Assembly (NCBI RefSeq): GCF_032118995.1 | Contig: NC_092656.1 | Coordinates: forward strand, 12,210,761-12,274,760 | Origin: Asterias amurensis | Lineage: Eukaryota > Echinodermata > Asteroidea > Forcipulatida > Asteriidae | Reading direction: 5' to 3' | DNA: 64,000 nucleotides | In this document: piece after piece, positions 1-11,948 of the stretch | How positions within the stretch are numbered: position 1 is the first letter of the stretch | Layout: the number at the start of each line of letters is the position of its first letter | Translations under genes and position numbers: made by a program | Notes under the pieces: generated by a model | Databases searched by the model: none | Seen by the model: only the letters and a program-made list of their open reading frames with translations | What the model was told of the DNA's origin: nothing

Positions 1-2
1 CT

Positions 3-1196
3 CATCTTTCTGAGACAGCTCGATGGTTCCGGAATCATGTGGTACCGACACCGGAGCATCTGACGGAACACCTCCTTGAAGTGCGGGTGTTTCACCCCGT
101 AGATGACGGGGTTGACGGCGCTGTTGAAGATGATGATCGCCCCAGTCCATGGGATGACCGGATCGCTGGGCGGTATCATCAGAGCAATGAAGAAGGGAGC
201 CAGACAGGCAATAAAGGCGCACACCACAAGGAAGAGATTCTTGGTGATCTGTACCTGTCTCTTGCTGAAGCTTCCCGCTGGTTCCTTGTGTAGTTGAGTG
301 CTGCTGGCACCCGAAGGATTGGAAGTGTCAGCCATCTCAATGCCCTTCCCCATCATCTTCTTCATGTGGCCTGTGACGTGGCGGTAGATCTTGAAGTAAC
401 AGACGAACAGGATGATGAGTGGAATGGGGTAGATCAGAGCAGATAGCAACAGACTAAATAGATCGCTCGATTCGACCGAGGTGTCTTGAGTACAAGTCTT
501 GTACTTGTCTGAGTAACCCCATTTACCGATACCGAAGAATGGAAGGGAACAGACTAATGCTGGATAGAGCCACGTAAATACCAACGTGGTTGCTATCTTC
601 TTAGGTGTGTAGATGGAGTGGTAAGTTCCAATGGATCTAGTGATGAGCACGAATCGGTTAATGGAGATGGCCGCGAGGTTCATGATACTGCAGCCAAGGC
701 TTGTAAACCCAATAGCAGCTGCGACAGTGCAGACCACCTCTGGCATCGGCCAGCCCTTCATGCTGAACAGCGCCACCGCTGCAAACGGTGCAGTTAGACA
801 AGTCACCAGGTCCGCCGAGGCCAAGTTGACGACAAAAGCATTGGTGCGGGTCTGAAGCTTCTTTGATAAGACAACGGCCAGAATCACCAAGACGTTCCCT
901 ACGAAGCCAGACAAGGCCACGAAGCAGACGAGACTGCCGATGATGGCTCGCTGCGTGTAGTCCTCAAAGCGGAAGGTTCGACCGTCTCCCATTGGCGTTG
1001 TTACGAGGATATCATCGCTAGCGGTCGTGAAGTTCTCAACAAAAGTATCGCCAGTTGAATTGATTAACTCGTCATCAGTTGTCATAACGAAATAGCTGTC
1101 ACTGGTAGCATTTTCGGGCGAGATGAAAAATGTATGCGTCTCTGTCATTAATGTCGTCGCCATATTGGTTGTCATTAAATCAGCTGCCATGGTCAT
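3..1196 (-). CDS. Class A (rhodopsin-family) GPCR, copy 1, partial at window edge
   Basis: Reading the minus strand from the ATG at 1194-1196 gives an open frame of 398 codons with no stop to the window edge. By comparison with copy 2 (10175-11380) only the last few codons and the stop are missing. Base 1 aligns with base 10185 and there is no net indel across the whole coding region, so this copy looks intact, not a pseudogene. It has the same architecture as copy 2: a Thr/Ser-rich extracellular N-terminus with Asn-X-Ser/Thr sites, seven membrane segments, NRF in place of DRY after TM3, and NPVIY in TM7. It is single-exon. Family knowledge: class A receptors with NRY/NRF are found in the Tre1/moody/GPR84 and melatonin-like groups, and echinoderms carry large expansions of intronless class A receptors. 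The ligand is unknown. Confidence 0.88.
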   Translation of the reverse strand, partial: MTMAADLMTTNMATTLMTETHTFFISPENATSDSYFVMTTDDELINSTGDTFVENFTTASDDILVTTPMGDGRTFRFEDYTQRAIIGSLVCFVALSGFVGNVLVILAVVLSKKLQTRTNAFVVNLASADLVTCLTAPFAAVALFSMKGWPMPEVVCTVAAAIGFTSLGCSIMNLAAISINRFVLITRSIGTYHSIYTPKKIATTLVFTWLYPALVCSLPFFGIGKWGYSDKYKTCTQDTSVESSDLFSLLLSALIYPIPLIILFVCYFKIYRHVTGHMKKMMGKGIEMADTSNPSGASSTQLHKEPAGSFSKRQVQITKNLFLVVCAFIACLAPFFIALMIPPSDPVIPWTGAIIIFNSAVNPVIYGVKHPHFKEVFRQMLRCRYHMIPEPSSCLRKM

Positions 1197-1765
1197 GGTG
1201 TCTTATGAAGCCGGTTATCTGGGTAGGCGTTCTTTCAAAGTGCACTTGGGACGAACCTCCCTATGGTGTAGAAAGGAAACAACAGTCTGTGTCAATTGAT
1301 CAGTCATGATGCGGACATTTACGATTAAAGTAAAGTTACTTTCAGGGCTGGCCTTTAACCCTTTTTAAAGGCACCAGTGGTATGCTAATAATGATGCTTA
1401 TATAAAATAACATCAACAATATTGTTATAAAACAGCGTACACACGTCCAGTAGCTAGATAAATGGGCTTTAAATAATCCCTGTTCATCGGGCAAATTATA
1501 TACATTTCCTTTAATTTGATTAACTCCATTGGGCTATACAACCCCAAGCTGATTTTAAGTCACCGCTTATAGGTTCAACCAGCATGTTATTTTCTTTCCA
1601 AGATACGTTATACCACCAGCCCTTTCACATAACCCATCTTTACAACTTTTTTTTAAGGGAAGCAATTTTGGTTATATAGTGGCCTTTCTCAAGGACACAC
1701 GTGCCTTGACTGGGACTTGAATTTACACTGTGCTGATCATAAACTAAAGAGCTTGAGTCTTGTGC

Positions 1766-2151
1766 TTAAAGGCAGTGGACACTATTGGTAATTGTCAAAG
1801 ACTAGCCTTCACAGTTGGTGTATCTCAACATATGCATAAAATAACAAACCTGTGAAAATTTGTGCTCAGTCGGTCATCGAACTTGCGAGATAATAATAAA
1901 AGAATAAACACCATTGACGCACGAAGTTGTGTGCGTTTAGATGGTTGATTTCGAGACCTCAAGTTCTAAACTTGAGGTCTCGAAATCAAATTCGTGGAAA
2001 ATTACTTCTTTCTCGAAAACTATGACACTTCAGAGGGATCCGTTTCTCACAATGTTTTTTATACCATCAACCTCTCCCCATTACTCATTTCCAAGTAAGG
2101 TTTTATGCTAATAATTATTTTGAGTAATGACCAAGTGTCCACTGCCTTTAA
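1766..2151. mobile_element. TTAA-flanked MITE, AGGCAGTGGACAC family
   Basis: Non-autonomous inverted-repeat element of about 380 bp. The ends are TTAA + AGGCAGTGGACACTATTGG and its reverse complement + TTAA. There is no coding capacity. It contains the conserved segment that in consensus reads GAGCTCAATCGGTCATCGAA (GTGCTCAGTCGG in this copy) and an internal palindrome around GAGACCTCAAGTTC. TTAA target duplication is a hallmark of piggyBac-like elements, but the end sequence is not one I can assign with certainty. Confidence 0.8.
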
Positions 2152-3531
2152 CCACCCGGCCATGACACGCCAAAGTATGGCCACGTAATACCATTGGGTA
2201 TACTCTTGTATTTGAGTATATATACAACATAGAAACCCTACACACAATGATTGTACTTCGTACAAATGTTAACATCTTTCCGTTTAAATGACTTTTACTG
2301 TGAGTGTGCGAGATCGCTACAACTTTGTAATGGCAATTTTCGATTTGGTTTCTCATTGTTAAAGTAATTATAATTGACTGATCATGTTTCTTCCTCCATG
2401 ATTTAACCATAACATAAATTTAGTTCCGCATATGAAAATGGAACAACATTTTGCGTCTAGTGCCAAACAAGCCTTTCTCTGCTTCTAAAGGAAATAACAC
2501 GCTGTGCAACCACAGCGCCGTGCTGGTAACAGACTCACCGTAAACTGGACAACCTTGGGAAAATAGAAAGCTCCAAACTCCTGTAGTCCTAAAGTCCCGT
2601 GTCTGGGTCAAAAGCGTTGTTTTCCGACTGCCACCTCGCGTGTAAGCTGAGCTTATCTGAAACCGTGTTCAGTTTGATACCTCTCGCTAATATCAGTACA
2701 GGAATGTGGGGTTGTAACGCTATGAGGTTTTGTGAATACACAACCAATGCGGGGTGACCACAAATTGCAGGGACGTTGCCCCGTGAGCCATGACGGAAAT
2801 CCCGTGTCCAATTTCAGATGGCTAATGAAAAAAATCCATCAACCTCAGCTACGTTGTCTACCACAGAAGGGAGTTTCCCCGTTTTAGGAGGCGAGTTGTG
2901 AGCAAGTTGTTGAACCCTGGTTGGTGAACCCTGGGCGAACAAAGTTGTTGACAATAGTTTCCTCAACACTTTTAGTAAAAACAATTTTTGTTTTGTTTTG
3001 AGGTTTCGCAAAAAGAATTATTTGTTGGCGACACTTCAAAACCAAGCAAATATTTTGTTAAAAGGAAACGGTGCGTTTTTCGTGATCATCAAAAAAAAAA
3101 ACATCATTAAGCATTGCTTTATCTCAATTAGCTTTGTACACTTAAAGCCACATTGAACCTTTTGTTTTTAATCCCATGTAAAAGAAGATACAATGAAATT
3201 AACTGGTGTCAATTTTATTTCACGTGGTACCGTTTTTTGAAATATCGCCGAAGATATGGAGCTTCAATACAATGCAATTATACAATAATATGTTATTAAT
3301 AGATCCCAAAAAGGGTAATTCAAATGCTCGCATACATATTCATGCGTGAATACTAGGCGTATCTGTAGCTAATATACACATTCTGAGCAACGTATCTGAC
3401 AGCAACATTTCTCACAAAAAGCTAATATGACAAAAACAACAAGAAGATGGAAAACTCATTTTTCTTGGGAAAATCAATGATGCAATGACCCTTTTTCTAT
3501 ACACGTTTAGCTCTTTGTGAAAACAGGCTTA

Positions 3532-3734
3532 AGATCTTGAGGTCTCGAAATCAACCATCTAAACGCACACAACTTCGTGTGACAAGGGTGTTTTTTCTTT
3601 CATTATTATCTCGCAAGTTCGATGACCGATTGAGCTCAAATTTTCACAGGTTTGTTATGTTATGCATATGTTGAGATACACCAACTGTGAAGGCTAGTCT
3701 TTGACAATTACCAATAGTGTCCACTGCCTTTAAT
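3532..3734. mobile_element. Partial TTAA-flanked MITE (one half), AGGCAGTGGACAC family
   Basis: Starts inside the element at TTGAGGTCTCGAAATC and runs to the terminal CCACTGCCTTTAA. The corresponding place in unit B (18621-18640) is an uninterrupted site containing TTAA at 18630-18633, so this is an insertion or partial insertion specific to unit A. Confidence 0.72.
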
Positions 3735-4626
3735 AGAACCTTTTCAGCATGCAGTCGTCTATTCTGATATCATTATTCAATTATTCCACTATGAAATTTA
3801 GCCCAGGGTTCAACTCGCCCTCCAAAAAACGGGGAAACTCCTTTCTGCTATTACATTACCCTTGTGTTAGCTGACGTCGATGTATTTTTTCTATTTCAAT
3901 TTTCATCAGCATCTAAGATCGGACACGGGGTTTCCGCCATGGATCACATGCCAACGTTTTCTGCAATGTGACCCCGTGACATTGAGATCCGGGTTGGCCG
4001 ACTGTTGTGTCAGTTTATCAGACAATAAGATTTGAGCAATAGCTAGCGAACGTCACACGGTCTCAAATAATCTCAGAATAACGCAAGGTGGTAGTCGGAA
4101 AACAACAATTTTGACACTGACTCAGCCTTTATATTAATTAGGAGTATATGAGTTTGGAAGTATGGATTTTCCAAGGCTGTCCAGTTTCCGGTTAGTTGTA
4201 ATAGCCGAGGCTTCAATCGGATGCATTAAGCGTGTTTTTTCCTTTACAAGCAGGGGAAGGTTGGTTGGGCCTTCGAACGCAAAATATTGTTCCAATTTGA
4301 CACTTTGCGGAACTATGTTTAATTAAAGATTGGTCAATATTATGACAACGGGAAATCATAATGTTAACGGTCTCTCACACTCACAGTATAGTATTGTAGC
4401 GTCGACTGGGGGTTGCAATGCACACAGTTTAATGACACAAGAAAGGTACAATTAACTGGCTATTCTGTCATCGTTTCGGAGCTTTATTAACACTCAACAA
4501 TTCACTGAAATTACACGAGAGAGAAGGCCTAAGCCAGAGAGCGCCCTCTCTGGCGAGCAGACTCACAAATCGACCGGCTTGGGCCAAAAGCAGTGCTTCG
4601 AAGGGGAGTCGTGCTGGCGATGCTGG

Positions 4627-5029
4627 TTAAAAGGCAGTGGACACTGTTAGTAATTACCTAAAATAATTATTGGCATAAAACCTTTCTTCGTGACGAGTAA
4701 TGGGGAGAGTAATGGGGAGATGGTATAAAACTTGTGAGAAACGGTTCCCCCTGAAGTGCCATCGTTTTCGAGAAATAAGTAATTTTCCACGAATTTGATT
4801 ACGAGAACTCAGATTTAGAACTTGAGGTCTCGAAATCAACGATCTAAACGCACACAAAATCGTGTGAAAAGGGTTATTTTTCTTTCATTGTTATCTCGCA
4901 ACTTCGATGACCGATTGAGCTCAAATGTGTCCAGTTTTTTATTTTATTTTATGCATATTATGTTGAGATACACCAACTGTGAAAGCTAGTCTTTGATAAT
5001 TTATTACCGATAGTGTCCACTGCCTTTAA
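4627..5029. mobile_element. TTAA-flanked MITE, AGGCAGTGGACAC family
   Basis: Full-length copy in the opposite orientation to 1766-2151, with TTAA and the GGCAGTGGACACT terminal repeat at both ends. Confidence 0.78.
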
Positions 5030-5235
5030 CCCCTTAGCGATGACTTCAAATCAGCTTGGGGTTGTACAACCCCCAGGGGTTGATAAAGTTAAAGGAAATG
5101 TATATACGCCCCATGAACAGGTATTATGAATGTTGTAAAGTGCATTGAGAAGAGCAGTTTTTGTCTTCCATTTGAGCTAATTCAGCCATGAATTCATGGA
5201 CATCTTTCATTTTCAAACAACACTTAAGAAACATG

Positions 5236-5530
5236 TCATAGAATTATTTCTAAATTAGTTGTTTTGGTTAAATGTTTTACCTTACGATATTATGACGAAC
5301 TGTTGATGGGGAGACCTATATTTGTTGAAGTGTTTAGCTACATGTGCATTCACTGTATTTGAACTTTATTGTTGATGTTATTTTATAGTTGTTAATATCG
5401 TTTCTGGTTGGTACTTAAAAATAAAGTTAAAGGTAAACCCTGTAAAAAAACCTCATACATTAATCGTTAATTTCCGATAAATGACTGATCATCAATTACC
5501 ATCAATTGGTTTTCATTTCTCCAGCTTACC
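5236..5530 (+). repeat. Dispersed duplicate of 19675-19948
   Basis: About 280 bp, beginning near AATGTTTTACCTTACGATAT and ending at CATTTCTCCAGCTTACC, matches 19675-19948 closely in direct orientation. In the second place it abuts the upstream flank of GPCR copy 3; here no receptor follows. The rest of 5030-6043 shows nothing I can identify apart from a short palindrome at about 5648-5680 (ACCTCCGTGG and its complement). Confidence 0.7.
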
Positions 5531-6043
5531 GCGGTGTGCGTGAAAGGGAAAAGAGAAACGTCTTGCACCAAAACTATGTGCCTCCAAGAACGACCATCCA
5601 TCTTTGAAATAAATGTCTCACATAATAGATCAGGTTGTTTTGTTCTTGGTTTGACCTCCGTGGTTTGACCACGGAGGTATGATTGTCTTGATTGAGGTAT
5701 GAAAACACATGTGCACATGTGGCTACATTTTTATGTAGATATATACCATTGGGCCAAACAGTTTGTCGAAGGTCGTGGCCCATTTTAGCATACACTCGCG
5801 TAATGGGTACCGGCGCGATTCTTTGCAATTTGATAGCCTATCTTCAAGGTACTCAGACTTAGTCATAAATGTTAACATTACTGATCGCGAGTTTCAAATA
5901 GGTTTGCCCATGCATGAAGCAATAAACCAGTATATGTGTTCCACTGTCTATGTCCCCCCACACAAACTCCCACAACAATCAGTGTACAATTATAAATAAT
6001 TTAAAAGTACAAAAACAAAAACCAACAATGTATAAATACTTGA

Positions 6044-6218
6044 TTTGCGGTAACACCATGTGTGTACAGTATCTACTTGCCAGGTAGAGTTTGTTCTTAA
6101 GAGAACTGTCTTGCTTTATTCTACTACCGCGGAGCAGATGTTCGTGGGTTCGGGAGACTTCTCAGTTCTGAAAAGAACTGTCCTGGCAAGTAGATACACA
6201 CATGGTGTTACCGCAAAC
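6044..6218. mobile_element. Inverted-repeat MITE, TTTGCGGTAACACCATG family
   Basis: About 175 bp, bounded by TTTGCGGTAACACCATGTGT and its reverse complement; the arms continue through TATCTACTTGCCAGG. The same termini bound 34011-34242. There is no ORF of interest. Confidence 0.72.
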
Positions 6219-6783
6219 CCAACATACATTGATACCCCACCATGCAATGCCTCAAATCCTATAAAAACCAACAAACTTCAAAGTATCACAGCTATTTTAT
6301 ACAGTAAAGGGTTCCTCTACTCAATGTTATGATAAAGAGTTCCAGGGTCTGTGGAGTTAAGCTCCCTGCAAATAACAACACCCTACACCGGAGTTATGTT
6401 CTTAAACGTCCGAGCATCGATCTTGAAAAAAAATGTCCCTGCTCCTCTTGGCAACTTATGGCCATTTTAACGGTCAGGGCTTATATTATCCAAACTACCC
6501 AAAATTAAAAGCCAACAACACCAAGGTCGCAATGAGGAAAATGTTTACCCTTTTACTGGACTCTCAATATTATAGAATATTTTTTAAAAACTATACAATA
6601 TATTAGGCCTAATGAAGCCGAATAATGCATTTTGTGTCAGTCCTTTTGTTTTCTGCGTGTCTGTCTGTTTGTTTTGTTTGTTTGTATGTTTGGCTGTTAT
6701 TTACAAGCTTATGCTATCAAAATAGCCAGATATACTATTCATTACATTGATCCTGCTTTACTGCTACTTTATGTTATTTGTGC

Positions 6784-7169
6784 TTAAAGGCAGTGAACAC
6801 TATTGGTAATTGTCAAAGACTAACCTTCACAGTTGGTGTTTCTCAACATATGCATAAAATAACAAACCTGTGAAAATTTGAGCTCAATCGGTCATTGAAC
6901 TTGCGAGATAAGAATGAAAGAAAAAACACCCTTGTCACACGAAGTTGTGTGCGTTTAGATGGTTGATTTCGAGACCTCAAGTTCTAAATGTGAGGTCTTG
7001 AAATCAAATTCGTGGTAAATTACTTCTTTCTCGAAAACTATGGCACTTCAGAGGGAGCCGTTTCTCACAATGTTTTATACCATCAACCTCTCCCCATTAC
7101 TCGTCACCAAGAAAAGTTTTATGCTAATAATTCTTTTAAGTAATTACCAATAGTGTCCACTGCCTTTAA
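6784..7169. mobile_element. TTAA-flanked MITE, AGGCAGTGGACAC family
   Basis: Full copy with TTAA at both edges and 27-bp-class terminal inverted repeats, closely matching 1766-2151. Confidence 0.8.
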
Positions 7170-7887
7170 CTCCATTATCACATGTACTTGGCTTTTATTT
7201 ATCATAGAACCATGCAAATAAATGTATATCTGAATTGAATTGCTTCCTCCCTATTAATTCAGTGGGGGTGCACCCATCGATGTATTGAGAACTAGACCTC
7301 TATGGTCAGCTGTTTCGGAGTTCAGACACTTTAACAGGTGGCGCTGGATCTGATGGTCCTTGACACCGGAAAGGCATTCCTCAAGCTAAAGGGGGTCCAT
7401 GGTGGGAAAACTCAAATGACCATAGCCTCCACATACGCCCACATAATATATACATGTATATACAGCGTTAACCACCGAGGGTACAGGCAGAAGAAATGTA
7501 ACACCATGGAGGAAGGAAATCCTGTCCTCTAGAACTATGAGGTTCGTTACGCTATTGTCACCACGAACCTTTTAAATAGATGGTGATATCTCAAACGACA
7601 ACGATTTCTTTTGCCATTTATATTTGCTTTCTTTTACAAGGGGTGTTCTGAAAATCAAATCTCGCCAAAAAATTGGACTCTTTGCGGAGTGGATTATCTG
7701 GAGCCCATACCTACATTGAGAGTTAACAAGATCACCGGAGCCCAATTTTGGCGAGCTCTGATTTCAAAAAAAAATCTTCCTTTTTTTTATTCCCTATAAT
7801 TGACACAGCTTAGCAATTGTTAATTGTTTTAACATACAATGAGATGAGATAACTGCTACATATCAGTGCATGATCAGTGGTTGTATA

Positions 7888-8020
7888 TTAAAGGAACACG
7901 TTGCCTTGGATCGGACGAGTTGGTCCATAAAAAGCGTTTGTAACCATTTGTTATAAAATGTTTATGGTTAGAAAGATGTTTTAAAAGTAGAATATAATGA
8001 TCCACACAAGTATCTCAGAT
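7888..8020. mobile_element. Truncated TTAA hairpin MITE, AGGAACACGTTGCCTTGG family
   Basis: Left half of the element seen complete at 62555-62929: TTAA, then AGGAACACGTTGCCTTGGAT, then the segment ending near GATCCACACAAG, after which similarity stops. The interval 8021-9400 shows no gene or clear repeat. Confidence 0.65.
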
Positions 8021-9406
8021 TAGAAGTATAAACACAGAGAAAAAAAATCACCCCCATTCATACACGAACATAATGTTTGTACATTAATTAATCAGAAAAC
8101 ATTTATGTATCCTTTCTCTTTTTCATTTTCGGAATATGAGATTCCTGTTGCAATAAAAATGAGATTCCTGTTGAGTGCAAGTTTATCACTGCAACCACTG
8201 TTAGTGTTACTCTACACTGTACAGTGTTGCAGGATACAGAAATCTTTACCAAAGTGAAAAATGACTGTCATCACTCGACAATGCTTGATAAGGAGTTGTC
8301 AATGGATTTATTCTTGTTTTATCTTACAATGTAAGTTACATTGAAGTTGATTTTTATTATAACCACAACAATTATTTCCTTCCTCCCTGTTTGTGTTTGT
8401 ACTTTGCTACATATAACAACACTTTATTTTACAGTACACTCACTCAAAAATTAGGGCCAATCAAATACATTAGGCCTATTAGCATTACTATTATATTAAA
8501 TAATTCACGTTGATCATTATTATGTACAGTGACCAGTCACTTTAGTTAATACAGACAGTGAAACAAACAACTTACCGAGCAAGATTTCCACCAAAATGGA
8601 CTGGTCTAAACACGATTTTAAGCCAAGATGGCGTCCAACCGTTTTCCGTGAAAGTTAAGTTTTTTTCCTGGTTAAAAACTCACACTTTTCGTGAAGTTTT
8701 TCCATTAAATGTATGTTTATATTACAGAACACACATACTTCTAATATATCTATGGTTTATTTGCAATTTTTGAGGTATTTAAAACTTGTTGGCGGCGTGT
8801 TGTCGGCGCTCTGGACTTGTTGTCGGCGTTGTTGGCTTGTTGTCGGCTTTTAGTAGGACCCTAACTTACTGGTAGATTGAACACTTAAACTTTAAGGTCT
8901 AGACGTTCAGCCATTGAAACAGCATGTTTTCTTTTCCCCTGAAATAATTTTGTTCACTTCGAGGTAAGTAGCGAATTGAAAAAGTGTAGTTCACAAATAT
9001 TAATGAATTTTGGTTCAAACTTTCCGGTAAAATGTAAGATTTAACACCACCATCATGTTCGTGTGTATGGTTTAACTAACAAACGAGTACATGGAGTATG
9101 ATTGGTGCGCTGGTACTCGGTCTTCCCCCCGTAATTGGCTAAACACACAGCGACATGACGAATACCAGTTGTGTGTGATTAGGATTTCCCCCTGCACACA
9201 CGTACGTATGTACACACAATGCATAACAACACATTACGGAACTACACGCGAGTACATTGAGTAGGGCTGTGTAGACCCTACACGATACGTGCGGTTGAAA
9301 TCTCGTCCCATATCGGGCACCATATGCAGTGTGGGGTCATCACACATTGCAGAAACGTTGATCTGTTACAACTATGGCAGAAATCCCGTGTCTGATTTCA
9401 AACGTT

Positions 9407-9507
9407 TCTGACAATCATTTTATACTATCAACAGCTCCACATAACATTACTCGTTACCAAGTAAGGTTTCATGCAAATAACTACTTTGAGTAATTACCAA
9501 TAGTGCC
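9407..9507. mobile_element. End fragment of a TTAA MITE, AGGCAGTGGACAC family
   Basis: Only the terminal 100 bp or so is present, ending in TTGAGTAATTACCAATAGTG; the outermost bases are lost. Confidence 0.55.
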
Positions 9508-9734
9508 TGAATACTTGTGCAACTATCCGATTTGCCCAGATCATCCCCTTTAGTTTCCAGTGCACAAGCCGAAAAGGACATTAAACAACCTGCATCGACA
9601 CAAATCAATGGTCACCAGGGACAGATTGCCACTTCCGGGCTGAAAATAATTTATCCTCTTCACAGTCCATAAAGAGGCATGAAAATCACCCACTTCTCGA
9701 GCCTGGCTAATAAAAGGAAATGCACTACCTTTCC

Positions 9735-9890
9735 AACTTAATTTAATAATACAAAGCAACTATGATCAAGTGCCTAGCTCAAGGGCACAATAGTATAATG
9801 TCACGACCGATATTCGAAACCCAACACTCTGTTGCTGACGACACAAGAGCTTGGGTCCGGTAAACTAAACCAATCCGCAGCGACACGACA
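9735..9890 (-). repeat. Degenerate tRNA-derived SINE fragment
   Basis: Contains AAGCAACTATGATCAAGTGC, CTCAAGGGCAC, a B-box-like GATATTCGAAACCC and a run toward a decayed Leu/Ser-type head. It shares the block order of the better preserved copy at 26925-27068. Family assignment is from known echinoderm SINE architecture. Confidence 0.45.
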
Positions 9891-10174
9891 ACACTATTGA
9901 TGGTTTCAAAAAGTTATTTTAAAGAAAACTTAAAAGATGAAAAACTAATATATTTCGGGAAAACAATGGTTATGACTTTTTTCTTTTTACAGATTAATGT
10001 TTATTTCTTTGTGAAATCGGGCTCTAATTAGCCTGATCTGCAGTCATCTATTCTGTTAGATTCCACTTTTCTTAAGTGCTCCCTATACACCACTCAAGTT
10101 TTTTACTGTTCAAATTGCTAAAAAAAAAATGAGTTGTATAAAGTCGTTGGTATTTACAGTCATCAGTTTTCAGT

Positions 10175-11380
10175 CTATTTTGATCTCATCTTTCTGAGAC
10201 AGCTAGATGGTTCAGGAATCATGTGGTACCGACACCGGAGCATCTGACGGAACACCTCCTTGAAGTGCGGGTGTTTGACCCCGTAGATGACGGGGTTGAC
10301 GGCGCTGTTGAAGATGATGATCGCCCCAGTCCATGGGATGACCGGATCGCTGGGCGGTATCAGCAGAGCAATGAAGAAGGGAGCCAGACAGGCAATAAAG
10401 GCGCACACCACAAGGAAGAGATTCTTGGTGATCTGTACCTGTCTCTTGCTGAAGCTTCCCGCTGGTTCCTTGTGTAGTTGAGTGCTGCTGGCACCCGAAG
10501 GATTGGAAGTTTCAGCCATCTCAATGCCCTCCCCCATCATCTTCTTCATGTGGCCTGTGACGTGGCGGTAGATCTTGAAGTAACAGACGAACAGGATGAT
10601 GAGTGGAATGGGGTAGATCAGAGCAGATAGCAACATACTAAATAGATCGCTCGATTCGACCGAGGTGTCTTGAGAACAAGTCTTGTACTTGTCTGAGTAA
10701 CCGTATTTACCGATACCAAATAATGGAAGGGAACAGACTAATGCTGGATAGAGCCACGTAAATACCAACATGGCTGCTATCTTCTTAGGTGTGTAGATGG
10801 AGTGGTAAGTTCCAATGGATCTAGTGATGAGCACGAATCGGTTAATGGAGATGGCTGCAAGGTTCATGATACTGCAGCCAACGCTTGGAAACCCAATAGC
10901 AGCTGCGACAATGCAGACCACCTCTGGCATCGGCCAGCCGTTCATGCTGAACAGCGCCACCGCTGCAAACGGTGCAGTTAGACAAGTCACCAGGTCGGCC
11001 GAGGCCAAGTTGACGACAAAAGCATTGGTGCGGGTCTGAAGCTTCTTTGATAACACAACGGCCAGAATCACCAAGACGTTCCCTACGAAGCCAGACAAGG
11101 CCACGAAGCAGACGAGACTGCCGATGATGGCTCGCTGCGTGTAGTCCTCAAAGCGGAAGGTTTGACCGTCTCCCATCGGCGTTGTTACGAGGATATCATC
11201 GCTAGCGGTCGTGAAGTTCTCAACAGAAGTATCGTCAGTTGAATTGATTAACTCGTCATCAGTTGTCATAACGAAATAGCTGTCACTGGTAGCATTTTCG
11301 GGCGAGATGAAAAATGTATGCGTCTCTGTCATTAATGTCGTCGCCATATTGGTTGTCATTAATTCAGTTGCCATGGTCAT
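10175..11380 (-). CDS. Class A (rhodopsin-family) GPCR, copy 2, intact, 401 aa
   Basis: This is a plasma-membrane seven-helix receptor of the rhodopsin class, in a single exon. The N-terminus (about residues 1-80) is Thr/Ser/Asp-rich with likely N-glycosylation sites at N29, N46 and N55. TM1 carries G-N101-V. TM2 carries NLASADL (124-130, D129). C156 before TM3 and C235 in extracellular loop 2 can form the conserved disulfide. TM3 ends in N180-R-F, replacing DRY. TM6 has C331-L-A-P, so the usual toggle Trp is absent. TM7 has N362-P-V-I-Y. A short basic tail contains C383 and C394. Intracellular loop 3 (about 271-318) is basic and Ser-rich. Three in-frame ATGs lie close together at the start; I took the first. 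Closest groups by motif are Tre1/moody/GPR84-like and melatonin-like orphans; the ligand cannot be told. The nearly identical copy 1 lies 10.2 kb to the left and a broken copy 3 to the right, in head-to-head orientation. Confidence 0.93.
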   Translation of the reverse strand: MTMATELMTTNMATTLMTETHTFFISPENATSDSYFVMTTDDELINSTDDTSVENFTTASDDILVTTPMGDGQTFRFEDYTQRAIIGSLVCFVALSGFVGNVLVILAVVLSKKLQTRTNAFVVNLASADLVTCLTAPFAAVALFSMNGWPMPEVVCIVAAAIGFPSVGCSIMNLAAISINRFVLITRSIGTYHSIYTPKKIAAMLVFTWLYPALVCSLPLFGIGKYGYSDKYKTCSQDTSVESSDLFSMLLSALIYPIPLIILFVCYFKIYRHVTGHMKKMMGEGIEMAETSNPSGASSTQLHKEPAGSFSKRQVQITKNLFLVVCAFIACLAPFFIALLIPPSDPVIPWTGAIIIFNSAVNPVIYGVKHPHFKEVFRQMLRCRYHMIPEPSSCLRKMRSK

Positions 11381-11948
11381 GGTGTCTTATGAAGCCGGTT
11401 ATCTGGGTAGGTGTTCTTTCAAAGTGCACTTGGGACGAACCTCCCTATGGTGTAGAAAGGAAACAACAGTCTGTGTCAATTGATCAGTCATGATGCGGAC
11501 ATTTACGATTAATTCAGGGCTGGCCTTTAACCCTTTTTAAAGGCATCAGTGGTATGCTAATAATGATGCTTATATAAAATAACATCAACCATATTGTTAT
11601 AATACAGCGTATACACACGTCCAGTAGCTAGATAAGTGGGCTTTAAATAATCCCTGTTCATCGGGCAAATTATATACATTTCCTTTAATTTGATTACCAT
11701 TGGTAACTCCATTGGGCTATACAACCCCAAGCTGATTTTAAGTCACCGCTTATAGGTTCAACCAGCATGTTATTTTCTTTCCAAGATACGTTATACCACC
11801 AGCCCTTTCACATAACCCATCTTTACAACTTTTTGTTAAGGGAAGCAATTTTGGTTATATAGTGGCCTTTCTCAAGGACACAAGTGCCTTGACTGGGACT
11901 TGAATTTACACTGTGCTGATCATAAACTAAAGAGCTTGAGTCTTGTGC

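Larger units (their letters stand above)
1..4395 (+). repeat. Segmental duplication, unit A (GPCR copy 1 and flank)
   Basis: This is collinear with 10185-19219 over the receptor, its upstream region and about 3 kb of non-coding flank, with high identity. Unit A lacks the Tc1-like, foldback and minisatellite insertions and the 498-bp tandem duplication of unit B. It carries a partial TTAA element at 3532-3734 that unit B lacks. Similarity ends near 4395, after a shared tail that reads GTATAGTATT. Apart from the receptor and the TTAA elements I see no gene in 1200-4620. Confidence 0.85.

Noticed and set aside
10223..10481. Plus-strand frames opposite GPCR copies 1 and 2 (also 39-297, 631-855, 10815-11039)
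   Set aside because: They are antisense shadows of the receptor and mirror each other only because the receptors do.
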